In this document: positions 30,477 through 39,226 of the stretch, piece after piece | How positions within the stretch are numbered: the stretch's first letter is position 1 | How the letters are laid out: each line of letters begins with the position of its first letter | NCBI RefSeq assembly: GCF_900269665.1 | Contig: NZ_LT985361.1 | Span: 4,162,832 to 4,226,831, forward strand | DNA: 64,000 nt | From: Nocardia suismassiliense | GTDB taxonomy: Bacteria; Actinomycetota; Actinomycetes; Mycobacteriales; Mycobacteriaceae | Direction of reading: 5' to 3' | The notes under the pieces: generated by a model | The model's database searches: none | Seen by the model: only the letters and a program-made list of their open reading frames with translations | What the model was told of the DNA's origin: nothing | Program-made: the position numbers and the translations under genes

Positions 30477-30674
30477 TCAGCCTTCGGAGTCGGCCGTCGC
30501 CACCATGTCGAGCACGAGATCCTGTAATAGTCGGCGCGTCGCATGCGCCTGCGCGATCAACGCCTCCGACGACTCCCCTTCCGCCAAATCGACCAGCTGA
30601 TTCATCAGATGGCAGAGGGCGACCAGCCTTCGTACGGCTTGCCGCCGCTCACCGCAAGTGAGGTCGGTACGCAT
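30477..30674 (-). CDS. Small hypothetical helical protein
   Basis: 65 residues beginning MRTDLTCGERRQ, with a GGGGA ribosome-site-like stretch just upstream of the ATG at 30674. The sequence is a two-helix pattern rich in Leu, Ala and Arg ending in ATADSEG. No family was recognised. An in-frame start at 30695 would add seven residues but has no better ribosome site. Coding character is moderate, so this is a probable rather than certain gene. Confidence 0.45.
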   Translation of the reverse strand: MRTDLTCGERRQAVRRLVALCHLMNQLVDLAEGESSEALIAQAHATRRLLQDLVLDMVATADSEG

Positions 30675-30756
30675 ACTGTCCCCATCGCGCCACACCGCCC
30701 CACCGTTTCGGCCGCCACGCCGTGCGCAACCCCCGCCGCCGAGTTGCTGGTCGCTA

Positions 30757-31203
30757 CTACGGGGTGAGGTCCAGGACTGCGGCTCCGGTGGCGAAGTCCG
30801 TTGGTGCCGAGGTGTGGTCGTGCACGATGAGCCACTGTCCGTCGCGCTTCTGGAAACAGGCGGTCCAGCGGAACCAGAGGTCGGTCTGCTGGCCGTCGGC
30901 CATGGTGCCCATCATCCGGTTGAGGCTGCGGCTGAAGGCGAGGTCGCCGCCGATGGTGATGTCCAGGTCGCGGATCTCGAAATTGATCGGGCCGGCGAAG
31001 TTCTGGAACGTCTCCTCCCACGGTTTGCGATAGGCGTCGGTTCCGACGAAGCGCAGCGGCGGCACGATATCGAACGACACCGTGTCCGCGGAATGGATCG
31101 CCATGGCCGCGTCCACATCGCGGTCTCGGAACGCCGCCACCCACTTATCGATCACGCCCCGGATCTGCGCCTCGTCCGTCCCGTTCGCGATGTCGGTCAT
31201 CAT
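30757..31203 (-). CDS. SnoaL-like / DUF4440 NTF2-fold protein
   Basis: 148 residues preceded by GGAGGGGA. The N-terminal helix IRGVIDKWVAAFRDRD, the DVDAAMAIHSAD segment, DLAFSRSLNRMMGT and RDGQWLIVHDHTS are the signature blocks of the DUF4440/SgcJ-like NTF2 superfamily. A second member lies at 29907-30302, but the two sequences are not close paralogues by eye. It is the last gene of a leftward run with the nucleotidyltransferase-like and amine oxidase genes. A stress- or metabolite-related role is unproven. Confidence 0.8.
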   Translation of the reverse strand: MMTDIANGTDEAQIRGVIDKWVAAFRDRDVDAAMAIHSADTVSFDIVPPLRFVGTDAYRKPWEETFQNFAGPINFEIRDLDITIGGDLAFSRSLNRMMGTMADGQQTDLWFRWTACFQKRDGQWLIVHDHTSAPTDFATGAAVLDLTP

Positions 31204-31292
31204 TCCCCTCCAGCTTCCCCGCCGAACCGATCAGCAGGCACGTGTGGTCGAAACCCACCCTGCCAGACCCCACCGACAGATTCGGCCTGCCA

Positions 31293-31922
31293 CTAACCGG
31301 GCTGCCAGAACGTGAGGTCATTGCGCGGGTGCGCCGCCACCCACTCGGAAAGGTCGCTGCCGGAACGGAGCCCGCCATCGATGACGGCGCGGTAGATGTC
31401 GATGGATGGGCACCGCGGGATCGCTCCGCGCTGCATCAGCGACTTCAGCTCCAGAATCGTGCGCCGGGTTTCCGGGGTCAGCGCGTCGCGCAGCGGACGC
31501 ACCAGTTGCGCGGCGCACGGCCCGGGGTGGTCGCGGGCCAGCGCCCACATGTCGATCTTCCAGTCGGTGCCGTCGGCGGCGCGGTAGTCGAGCCGCCAGT
31601 ACAGCCCTTCGTCGGCGTCGTCCAGGTGGTTACCGAACCGCGCCTTGCGCACCTCGTCGAGCATCGCGCAGTCCCGCAACACGGTGAAGCCATCCTCGAT
31701 CCGTGGTGTGTCGCAATAGATCTCGACGTCGATATCGGGCGCCAGCGCCAACTCGCAGGCCACCGCGCCCACCAGGACCGGCGACCCGAACTCCTGCCAG
31801 CGCTCGAAAAGCCGCAACCGGCCGAGGATCTCGTGCGCTTGCCTGACCCGTTCCCGGCTCTGTTCGAGGACATCGGGCGCTTCCGGACTCACGCTGCCGA
31901 CAATACGACAGCGGCGGGCCAC
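31293..31922 (-). CDS. Nucleotidyltransferase-like protein
   Basis: 209 residues. A GSPVLVGAVACELALAPDID stretch followed by VEIY resembles the G-S-x(n)-D-x-D core of the nucleotidyltransferase superfamily, here written with Asp-Val-Glu as the metal pair. DWKIDMWALA may supply the third acidic residue. The GTG at 31922 follows immediately after the stop of the amine oxidase gene, implying translational coupling; a GTG at 31892 is the alternative start. The pairing with a flavin oxidase has no obvious biochemical logic. Confidence 0.65.
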   Translation of the reverse strand: MARRCRIVGSVSPEAPDVLEQSRERVRQAHEILGRLRLFERWQEFGSPVLVGAVACELALAPDIDVEIYCDTPRIEDGFTVLRDCAMLDEVRKARFGNHLDDADEGLYWRLDYRAADGTDWKIDMWALARDHPGPCAAQLVRPLRDALTPETRRTILELKSLMQRGAIPRCPSIDIYRAVIDGGLRSGSDLSEWVAAHPRNDLTFWQPG

Positions 31923-33704
31923 TCAGCGTCGATGGACCTCGACCGCGGCGCGCACGCCACTCTCCAGGGCGCCTTCGATCCATGCGGTGTCGAGGCTGGT
32001 GTGGTCGCCGGCGAAATGTGTTCTGCCTTCGACCGTTCGGGTGGCGCCGTGGTGGTCGTGCAGCTGGCCGGGGGTGGGGATGGCGGCCTCGCCGAGTGCG
32101 TAGCGGGCACGCACCCAGCTCTGGGTCAGGCCGACGCCGGTGAATTCGGTGTCCACGCGCGGGCCGAAGAGTTCGCGCAGCCCGGCCATCGCGAAGTGGA
32201 TGCGTTCACCCTCGGTGAGCGAATCCCAGCGCATCGCATCGTCGGCGAAGGTGTAGGACGCCAGCACCACGCCGCCGTCGGAATCCTCGACGTGCGAGGG
32301 GAAATAGAGGTTCCGGCTCGGCGAATCGGTGACGCAGCGGCCGCCGCGGAACCCGGTCGGTCCCTGTTCCCAAAACCGAGTCTTGAACTCCAGCAGCACT
32401 TTTGTCGCCGCGTCGTGGTGCAGTTCGATGATGGCCCGGCGCTTGCCGTAGGACAGCGGGGGGTCGAAGGTGCAGAACCGGGCGGCGGTGAGCGGGATGG
32501 CCACGATCGCGTAATCGGCCTCGAACGACTCGACCGGACCGGTCGGCTGACCGTCGGAGCTTTCGTCGCCGGTCTCGCCGGTGGTCCAGACCCGCACGCC
32601 GTGCTCGGTCTGTTCCAGCCGGGTCAGTCGTTTACCCATCAGGATGGCGGGCCCGAGCCGCGCGGTCAGGGCGTCGGTGAGCGAGGCCATGCCGCCCGCC
32701 AGTTCCCAGTAGGTGGCATCGGAGGGGATGAGCGTGTGATCGACGAGCGGAAAGACGACGCTGTGCCGCAGCCGGGCGGTCAGATTCTCCAGCGTGCCGA
32801 CCGCCTCGATACGCTCCTTCGGCCAGCCCTGCTCCCTGAGATAGCGCCGCAGGGAATGGTTTTCGTAGGTGTGCAGCAACTCGGTCCACCCCTCGACCTG
32901 CCGCTCGATCGGCTGGTCGGCCGACAGCGCGACCTGACGCAACGCGGCACCGAGGATTTGACGGCTGGCGGTCGTCAACCCGCAGCCGAAGCCCGCGTGC
33001 ACCGCGCCCGGGTTCGCGGCGTATTCCCCTCGGGTGGTGGTCATTCCGTTGACCCTGAGCAGACCGCGCCCAGCCGAGGGCGGCGGCACGTAACGCTGCC
33101 TCGGCCCGTTGGACCACTCCTCGCCGGTGCGCGATCGATAGAACACCGGGGGAGCCGGGGGAGTGGGCGTTTCCACGAGCACGTCGGAGTTGTAGAACGG
33201 CCTGCGCAGCACCCCGAGCTTGTCCGCGAGCGCCAACACCATCGGGTGCGCACTGGACAACCGCATCGCCCCCGCCTCGGCGTGCAGGGCGGGATCGGTG
33301 AAGACGCCGCGAAATGTCTTGACCCGCCCACCTGTTCGATTCCCGTTGGCCTCCAGCACCGTGATCTGATGTCCCGCCTCGGCCAGCAGGTTCGCCGCGC
33401 TCAACCCGGCCGGCCCGGCGCCGACGACAATGATCCTTTTACGCCTGTCCGTCGCGGGCAGACCGCTATCGATGAGGATCTTCAGATAGTCCAGCGTGCG
33501 GTCGTTTCCGTGCTCATCGACCCCGAGCAACTGCCGCGCGAGCACCGCACTGCGCTCACGTCCGGCGCTCTCGGAGGAGGTCGGCGCACACGCCGCCGCC
33601 GCGAAAGCGCCGGAAGCGACCAAGGTGCCGCGCATCAGACGGCGCCGCGAAACTCCACTCTCTGACAACCCGAACCCTCCCGCACCGTGGAGCCGCTCCG
33701 CCAT
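31923..33704 (-). CDS. Flavin monoamine oxidase-like protein, Tat lipoprotein
   Basis: 593 residues. The N-terminus has a twin-arginine motif VSRRRLMRG, a short hydrophobic stretch and a lipobox ending AAAC, so a Tat-exported lipoprotein is predicted. IIVVGAGPAGLSAANLLAEAG is the FAD dinucleotide fold, here followed by VLEANGNRTGGRV. Near the C-terminus, FAGDHTSLDTAWIEGALES is the second FAD-binding block of the MAO/L-amino-acid oxidase family. It should oxidise an amine or amino acid outside the membrane, with substrate unknown. Start ATG 33704 is the only one that keeps the Tat motif near the N-terminus; longer in-frame readings are low quality. Confidence 0.88.
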   Translation of the reverse strand: MAERLHGAGGFGLSESGVSRRRLMRGTLVASGAFAAAACAPTSSESAGRERSAVLARQLLGVDEHGNDRTLDYLKILIDSGLPATDRRKRIIVVGAGPAGLSAANLLAEAGHQITVLEANGNRTGGRVKTFRGVFTDPALHAEAGAMRLSSAHPMVLALADKLGVLRRPFYNSDVLVETPTPPAPPVFYRSRTGEEWSNGPRQRYVPPPSAGRGLLRVNGMTTTRGEYAANPGAVHAGFGCGLTTASRQILGAALRQVALSADQPIERQVEGWTELLHTYENHSLRRYLREQGWPKERIEAVGTLENLTARLRHSVVFPLVDHTLIPSDATYWELAGGMASLTDALTARLGPAILMGKRLTRLEQTEHGVRVWTTGETGDESSDGQPTGPVESFEADYAIVAIPLTAARFCTFDPPLSYGKRRAIIELHHDAATKVLLEFKTRFWEQGPTGFRGGRCVTDSPSRNLYFPSHVEDSDGGVVLASYTFADDAMRWDSLTEGERIHFAMAGLRELFGPRVDTEFTGVGLTQSWVRARYALGEAAIPTPGQLHDHHGATRTVEGRTHFAGDHTSLDTAWIEGALESGVRAAVEVHRR

Positions 33705-33804
33705 GACGGCCGCAGACGGTACCCGAATCCACAGGTCGCACCGGCGAACTCGACTCCCCGGCCGGTGGCTAGGGCGATTCGCGGCAGCAGATGCACACTG
33801 CCAG

Positions 33805-34377
33805 TCAACTTTTCGCTGATCGGTGATAGAGCATCCGGGCCCGTGCCGCATCGAGCGGTTTGTCGCGGTGCAGTGGCAGGAAGTGCTCCAGCTGCCATGC
33901 CTGCGCACCGGCCGCCTGCCGGTTGGTGGTGTGCGCCCACGGCGGATAGACGCGGAAGGCCCGTTTCCCACCGGTGCCCGCCGTCGCGAGGACTCCGCGT
34001 TCGTGCAGCACTTGTGTGGGAAACACGAACTGGCCCAACTGGTCTCGCTCCCGAGTGCTGATGACGAAGAGGTCGATGGGATCGGTATGGTCGAAAGGCT
34101 GGATCGGCCCACCCGGGGACCGCTTCCACACGGTGACGAATTGCCCGACTTTGGTGGGGGTCGTCTTGGCCGCGCGGAACCGGATCGAGCGGCCGTCGAC
34201 GGTGAACGAGTGGGCGGCGTACGCGGCGCTCTCTGCTTCGGGGATCGGTTGGGAGCAGGCGAACCCGCAGGGGTCGTAGACGAGCGCTTTCGCGGTGTGC
34301 AGGTCGCCATCGACGATGGTCGTCGACCATGGCGTCAGGTCGGCGGGCAGTAGGTCGGTGGCGTGCTCGCCGTTCAT
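33805..34377 (-). CDS. MepB family protein
   Basis: 190 residues from ATG 34377. The stretch IRFRAAKTTPTKVGQFVTVW with the following PFDHTDPIDLFVI and GQFVFPTQVL, then RVYPPWA, is the MepB pattern first named in the staphylococcal mepRAB operon, whose function is unknown. The protein is soluble. It is upstream of the amine oxidase gene on the same strand, separated by 100 bp, and may have its own promoter. Confidence 0.82.
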   Translation of the reverse strand: MNGEHATDLLPADLTPWSTTIVDGDLHTAKALVYDPCGFACSQPIPEAESAAYAAHSFTVDGRSIRFRAAKTTPTKVGQFVTVWKRSPGGPIQPFDHTDPIDLFVISTRERDQLGQFVFPTQVLHERGVLATAGTGGKRAFRVYPPWAHTTNRQAAGAQAWQLEHFLPLHRDKPLDAARARMLYHRSAKS

Positions 34378-34574
34378 GATCACGCGCTCACCTTGGCATG
34401 GGCCACCGACAGAACTCGGCGGCCGCCATGGCCGAGCCGGACCGTCTCGAAGCTGGTACAGCAGTCGCGCCATGCTTCGCCAGTGCGGGGGAGTGCTCCC
34501 ATTCCGGGCGGGTAGCGCTGTCGCGGAATTCAATTCCATTGCGGGGTATGCGTGCGGGCCAGCACTATTCCGGT

Positions 34575-35444
34575 ATGCGTTTCTCGATCAACATTCCGAA
34601 CTTCGGGGACTTCGCCGATGCCAGGACGGTGGCGATGGCGGCTGTGGCGGCGGAACAGGCGGGCTGGGACGCACTGTTCATCTGGGACCACGTGGTGCAC
34701 GACAAGGTGGAACGGCGGGGGCAGCCGTTCGGTGATCCGTGGATGCTGCTCACCGCGGCAGCGTTGGCGACGTCCCGGATCGGGCTGGGTACGCTGGTCA
34801 CGCCGGTGGCGCGGCGGCGGCCGGAGCAACTTGCTCGTCAGGTGGCGACGTTGGACTCGCTCAGTGGCGGCCGGGTTATTTTCAGCGCGGGCCTCGGTGG
34901 CCCGGTTGCGGATGAATTCGGCAGTTTCGGGGAGCCGACCGATCCCGTTGTGCTCGCCGAGCGACTCGACGAAGGTCTGGAATTGTTGCAGCGCTACTGG
35001 TCCGGTGAACGAGTCGACCATCTCGGCAAGCATTACGAGGTCCGGGACGTCACGTTGCTGCCTGCCTCGACGCAGCAGCCCCGTCCGCCGGTCTGGATCG
35101 GCGGGTTCTGGCCCCGTCGGCGTCCGTTCCGCCGAGCCGCGCGTTGGGACGGCGTCGTGCCCCTGTTCACCGGTGCGAGCCACGGGCATGTACCACCCGT
35201 CGATGAGTTGCGTGATGTCGTCACCTATGTGCACGAACACCGAAAAGAACATCAGGACAAGCCATTCGAGGTCGTGGTCGGCGGCGTCAGTCCGGGCGAT
35301 CCCGACAAGGCGCGAGACCTGATCGCCCCACTCGCCGAGGCGGGCGCGACCTGGTGGGACGAACGTCAGCTGATGACCACCGACGCCCTGCACCGCCTCG
35401 CGCCGATCATGCGGCGCATCAACCAAGGCCCACCCACCCTCTGA
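34575..35444 (+). CDS. LLM-class flavin/F420-dependent oxidoreductase
   Basis: 289 residues with the luciferase-like monooxygenase pattern: MRFSINIPNFG at the start, AEQAGWDALFIWDH, IGLGTLVTPVARRRPEQLARQ, a LSGGRVIFSAGLG block and the ERLDEGLELLQRYW helix. In mycolic-acid actinomycetes most such proteins use F420, but the cofactor cannot be settled here. A start at 34398 would add 59 poorly coding residues, so I prefer ATG 34575. It is monocistronic or loosely linked to the next gene, 54 bp on. Confidence 0.85.
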   Translation: MRFSINIPNFGDFADARTVAMAAVAAEQAGWDALFIWDHVVHDKVERRGQPFGDPWMLLTAAALATSRIGLGTLVTPVARRRPEQLARQVATLDSLSGGRVIFSAGLGGPVADEFGSFGEPTDPVVLAERLDEGLELLQRYWSGERVDHLGKHYEVRDVTLLPASTQQPRPPVWIGGFWPRRRPFRRAARWDGVVPLFTGASHGHVPPVDELRDVVTYVHEHRKEHQDKPFEVVVGGVSPGDPDKARDLIAPLAEAGATWWDERQLMTTDALHRLAPIMRRINQGPPTL

Positions 35445-35498
35445 CGGGCGGGCCACCAGCCGAGGCGGCCGCCTCCGCCACGGCTACCATCGGACGCG

Positions 35499-36446
35499 AT
35501 GCATATCGACTTGATGCTCGATTCACTGGACGGGCTGTCCGTGGGGGACGCGTTGGGTGCGGAATTTCCCGTCATGCGACGGTCGATTCCGGATCTCGGC
35601 ACCGACAACCTCCCGGCCGGCCCGTGGGGGTGGACCGACGACACCGAAATGGCCTGTTCCGTGGTCGCCGAACTCGGCCGGCACGGCGGCATCGACCAGG
35701 ATCGGTTGGCCGCCGCGTTCGCGCGACGGTTCGACCCGCGCCGTGAGTACGGCTTCATCGCCGTCAGCACGTTGCGGCGTATTCAGCAGGGTGTGCACTG
35801 GCGGGAGGTGTCCGGCGCGGCATACGACAACCAGGGTTCCTGTGGCAACGGTGGCGCCATGCGGGTCGCCCCGCTAGGCGCCTTCTATGCCGGGGACCCG
35901 AAAAGAATTGTCGCCGAAGCGGTCCGGTCGGCCCAGGTGACCCATATGCATCGTGAAGGTGTGCTCGGCACGGTCGCGGTGGCGCTTGCGGCCGGGCAAG
36001 CCGGGCACGCCCGGTTGAACGGAACTCGGCCCACGCCAGCGGAATTCATCACCGCCGTGCTCGGCCACCTAGACGACGGTGAGACGACCCGCCTGATTCA
36101 CCGTGCCCGCGCCCTGCTCGGCGCCTCCGTAGCCGAGGCCGCGGCCGAACTGGGCAACGGTTCTCGGGTCACCGCGCAGAACACCGTGCCGTTCACGATG
36201 TGGGTCGCCGCAACACATCTGCACGACTATCGGACCGCGATCACGACATGCATTGCGGCAGACGGAGATATCGACACCACCAGCGCCATCGTGGGCGGAA
36301 TCGTCGCTGCCTACACGGGTACCGCCGGAGTGCCGCAGTACTGGCTCGCCGCACGCGAACCGTTGCCCGACTGGTTCGATCCGCCACGTCGACCCAAACG
36401 CTCCGGCATCGGTCGCGTGCGGAACTGGTTGACCGGCGCATCCTGA
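35499..36446 (+). CDS. ADP-ribosylglycohydrolase family protein
   Basis: 315 residues. GLSVGDALGAEF near the N-terminus, WGWTDDTEMA (the paired metal-binding Asps), SCGNGGAMRVAPLGAFY, and the C-terminal DGDIDTTSAIVGGIVAA (second acidic pair) are the diagnostic motifs of the DraG-like hydrolases that remove ADP-ribose using two Mg ions. It is probably a cytosolic de-ADP-ribosylation or related N-glycosidase enzyme. No matching ADP-ribosyltransferase was seen in the window. Confidence 0.9.
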   Translation: MHIDLMLDSLDGLSVGDALGAEFPVMRRSIPDLGTDNLPAGPWGWTDDTEMACSVVAELGRHGGIDQDRLAAAFARRFDPRREYGFIAVSTLRRIQQGVHWREVSGAAYDNQGSCGNGGAMRVAPLGAFYAGDPKRIVAEAVRSAQVTHMHREGVLGTVAVALAAGQAGHARLNGTRPTPAEFITAVLGHLDDGETTRLIHRARALLGASVAEAAAELGNGSRVTAQNTVPFTMWVAATHLHDYRTAITTCIAADGDIDTTSAIVGGIVAAYTGTAGVPQYWLAAREPLPDWFDPPRRPKRSGIGRVRNWLTGAS

Positions 36447-36505
36447 GGTGCTCGGCTGAGCTGCGGGTCCCGCTGCCGGGTCCGCAGTTCGATTACTCTG
36501 ACGAC

Positions 36506-36715
36506 GTGGGGTTTACCGAATATGCGCCAGGTGACGTCGTCTACTTCCCGGAGGGGCCGTTCAGCGGTGTCTGCGCGGTGGTCCGGGCGGTCGACACCGG
36601 TGGCGCGAAGCTGCGCATCGACTTCGGTGAGGGCGCGGTCCACCGGGAAGGAAATGTGCTCCGGGAGCGGCGGCACAGTCTGACCGTGGGGTTCGACGAG
36701 ATCGAGCTGGTTTAG
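36506..36715 (+). CDS. Small KOW-like (SH3-like) protein
   Basis: A 69-residue frame from GTG 36506 starting VGFTEYAPGD. The middle, VVYFPEGPFSGVCAVVRAV followed by AKLRIDFGEG, resembles the KOW/SH3-like motif of NusG and ribosomal proteins (a GPF-x-G turn between strands), and the final FDEIELV is the typical closing strand. It sits between the ADP-ribosylglycohydrolase and a membrane-protein gene, both rightward, with 59 and 6 bp gaps. No good Shine-Dalgarno is visible. A regulatory RNA- or protein-binding role is a guess. Confidence 0.6.
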   Translation: MGFTEYAPGDVVYFPEGPFSGVCAVVRAVDTGGAKLRIDFGEGAVHREGNVLRERRHSLTVGFDEIELV

Positions 36716-36721
36716 GCGCGC

Positions 36722-37567
36722 GTGTCCGCAAACGCTGCGCGGTCCACCGGCATCTCCGGTCGTTCGGTCGCCGTGCTCGGCACGCTCGCCGTGGGTCTGG
36801 TGGCCGCTTTCGTCGCTGCTCCGGGCAAGCTGGCGGCGAACGGCTCGAGCGAAAGCTTCGGCGATGAAAGCAGCCTTCGCGCAGCCCTTCGCGTGGCGTT
36901 CGTCGAATATTGGAGTTCCGGCGACCGGGACTTCCCGCCTGCCTTATCGGATGTCGTCGATTATTGGTTCCGCTACCACGTGGTCAAAGCCCTGATAGCA
37001 GCCGTTTTGCTGATCGTGCTCGTCGCACTCGCCGTGCTGCTCTGGCGGGCATTCCTGCGGGGTACCCGAAACAGCCCGGCTCTCGCCTCAGCAGGCGGAC
37101 TTGTCACGCTGCTCGCACTCGCCTCATTGGTGCTGGTAATGGCCAACATCCAGGGTGCGGTAGCCCCCTTCTCCGCACTGCTGCCGATGCTGACGACCGG
37201 CGCACCCGACGGACTGCTCGCCGACACGCTCGACCAGATCCGCCTGCAACTCGCCGACTCCCTGAGCGCAGGTGGCCGAACCTCGCCTGCCCTCGACGTG
37301 ATGATCAGCGACTTCGCGCGCTACCACGTGGCCATGGCCGTGATCGCCGCCGTCGCAGCCCTCGTCCTCATCGCGATGAGCATCGCGTCATGGACAGCGT
37401 TCGCGCGAACGACCCTGTCGGACAGACGATCCCGGCGTGTCTGGGGTTCCTTCGGCGCGCTCTTCACGGTGGTGACGCTGGCCCTACTCGTCATCGCCGC
37501 GGTGAACACGTCCACCGCCGCCGACTCGGCCCCCGCCCTCCTGGCCTTCTTCGAGGGCGGCTGGTAA
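36722..37567 (+). CDS. Hypothetical multi-pass membrane protein
   Basis: 281 residues from GTG 36722. About five hydrophobic segments are visible: near 18-36, 88-110, 122-142, 200-222 and 240-262. A DF...RYHV segment precedes two of them (SDVVDYWFRYHV and ISDFARYHVAMA), suggesting an internal repeat of one soluble loop plus helix pair. No family was recognised. It begins six bases after the preceding stop, so co-transcription with the KOW-like gene is likely. Confidence 0.75.
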   Translation: MSANAARSTGISGRSVAVLGTLAVGLVAAFVAAPGKLAANGSSESFGDESSLRAALRVAFVEYWSSGDRDFPPALSDVVDYWFRYHVVKALIAAVLLIVLVALAVLLWRAFLRGTRNSPALASAGGLVTLLALASLVLVMANIQGAVAPFSALLPMLTTGAPDGLLADTLDQIRLQLADSLSAGGRTSPALDVMISDFARYHVAMAVIAAVAALVLIAMSIASWTAFARTTLSDRRSRRVWGSFGALFTVVTLALLVIAAVNTSTAADSAPALLAFFEGGW

Positions 37568-37695
37568 ACCCCCTGCGTCCGTAAAAGGTTATGCCACAAC
37601 GCAAGTCGCGGTAAGGCGACAAATTCTGGCACTCGGTGGTGTTGCCGCGTGAAAACCTCATGGCACCAATTCGTCGCCGTCGCCATGATGGCTGT

Positions 37696-38661
37696 GTGTC
37701 TTCGTTCAGCTTGGTCGAGCCGCCGCTGTTCACCCGCCTGCGGAAAGCCTCCAGGGTGCTGATAGCCGGGGCGGGTGGCGGATTCGACGTATACGGTGGC
37801 CTGCCGCTGGCCGTGGCGCTCGAGGGGCTCGGCAAGGAGGTGTTCCTGGCGAACCTGTCGTTCAGCGACCTACGCCGCACCCCGATCGATGACTGGCTTG
37901 CGCCGGGAGTCGCCGCCGTGCATCCCGACATCGACGGCAATGACGACTACTTCCCCGAACGCACCCTGGCACGATGGCTGGCGAGCACCGGTCGCACACC
38001 GATTATCTACGCCTTCCCCAAATCCGGCGTCCGACCTCTGCTGGCGGCGTACCGGGCGCTGATCGATCACCTCCGGGCCGACGCTTTGGTGCTGATCGAC
38101 GGCGGCACCGACATCCTGCTCCGCGGCGACGAGGCCGCGCTCGGCACACCGCACGAGGACATGACCAGCCTCGCGGCCGCCGCGGCGCTGGCAGACATCG
38201 ACCGCCTCGTGGTGTCGGTCGGCTTCGGTATCGACACCTATCACGGCGTCTGCCACGCGCACGTACTGGAGAATCTCGCTGCACTGCAACGCCAGAACGC
38301 GTTTCTCGGCGCACTCTCCATACCGCCGGACAGCCCGGAGGGCGCGGCCTACCTCGCCGCCGTCCGGCACTCCGTGACCGATACCCCGTTGCGCCCCAGT
38401 ATCGTTCACTCCCAGATCGCGGACGCGTTGCGCGGCGAATTCGGCGATGTGCACGCCACCACCCGCACCAACGGCACCGAACTGTTCGTGAATCCACTGA
38501 TGGCGATGTACCTGACCATCGATCTTCCGGCGCTCGCCCACAGCGTCGAATACCTACCGCTGCTTGCGCAGACCGAGCACGCCTACCAGGTGGTGCAGGT
38601 CATCGAAGCGCATCTGTCGGCACGCCCGAATCCACGTCCGCACTGCCTCATTCCGCACTGA
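37696..38661 (+). CDS. DUF1152 domain protein
   Basis: 321 residues. VLIAGAGGGFDVYGGLPLA is the glycine-rich DUF1152 signature, followed by ALVLIDGGTDILLRGDE and a VGFGIDTYHGVCHAHVLENL block that are conserved across the family. Function is unknown; the fold is Rossmann-like. I prefer the GTG at 37696, which gives VSSFSLVEPP at the N-terminus; ATGs at 37636 and 37660 add arginine-rich residues that look untranslated. Confidence 0.8.
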   Translation: MSSFSLVEPPLFTRLRKASRVLIAGAGGGFDVYGGLPLAVALEGLGKEVFLANLSFSDLRRTPIDDWLAPGVAAVHPDIDGNDDYFPERTLARWLASTGRTPIIYAFPKSGVRPLLAAYRALIDHLRADALVLIDGGTDILLRGDEAALGTPHEDMTSLAAAAALADIDRLVVSVGFGIDTYHGVCHAHVLENLAALQRQNAFLGALSIPPDSPEGAAYLAAVRHSVTDTPLRPSIVHSQIADALRGEFGDVHATTRTNGTELFVNPLMAMYLTIDLPALAHSVEYLPLLAQTEHAYQVVQVIEAHLSARPNPRPHCLIPH

Positions 38662-38668
38662 CGCCGGT

Positions 38669-39163
38669 TCATGACGGGATGGGCAGTGGTCGCCGCGGCA
38701 CCGGCTCGGCGACGACGATCGATGTGGTCGTCTGCCCGAACATGAGGAACCCGTCGAGTATCTCCTCGAGTTGAGCGATCGACGGCCCGTGCACCTGGAG
38801 GAGGAAGCAGTCTTCGCCGGTGATGCGGAAGCACTGCACCACCTGCGGTGTATCGCGAGCCGCCGCAACGATTTTCGGCAGCTGGCCGGGCCCGGGTCGG
38901 ATGCGCACCAGGGCGGTCACCGGCATGCCGAGGGCGGCCGGGTCGACCTCCATCCGGAAGCCGGTGATCACGCCGTCGCGTTCCAGTCGCTGCACCCGTT
39001 CGGTGACCGCGGGCGCTGACATACCGACGCGGCGGGCGAGCTCGGACATGGACAGCCGTGGATCCGCGTGCAGCTCGTTGAGCAGCCGCACGTTCACCGC
39101 GTCCAGCAGCCGTGATCGCTCGGTAAAGGAATCTTGGCCATTTTGCCTCGGTTTTCCAGCCAA
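38669..39163 (-). CDS. Lrp/AsnC family transcriptional regulator
   Basis: About 164 residues. VRLLNELHADPRLSMSELAR with the following VGMSAPAVTERVQRLE is the winged-helix DNA-binding half. VTALVRIRPGPGQ, QCFRITGEDCFLLQVH and the final FLMFGQTTTSIVV form the RAM/AsnC ligand-binding domain. There is no ATG at the right place; a TTG at 39163 preceded by GAAGAAGG is the best start. It is divergent from an EamA exporter 63 bp away, the classic arrangement for amino-acid-responsive control of an amino-acid exporter. Confidence 0.88.
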   Translation of the reverse strand: MAGKPRQNGQDSFTERSRLLDAVNVRLLNELHADPRLSMSELARRVGMSAPAVTERVQRLERDGVITGFRMEVDPAALGMPVTALVRIRPGPGQLPKIVAAARDTPQVVQCFRITGEDCFLLQVHGPSIAQLEEILDGFLMFGQTTTSIVVAEPVPRRPLPIPS

Positions 39164-39226
39164 CTCACGCCTTCTTCCTGGAAAGTGCCATTCCGGTGAC
39201 CGGTGTTTCTTAGGAAGATACTCCGC

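Noticed and set aside
31242..33665. 807-codon plus-strand frame opposite the amine oxidase and nucleotidyltransferase
   Set aside because: It is a GC-rich antisense shadow. The minus-strand proteins have clear family motifs and Tat signal.
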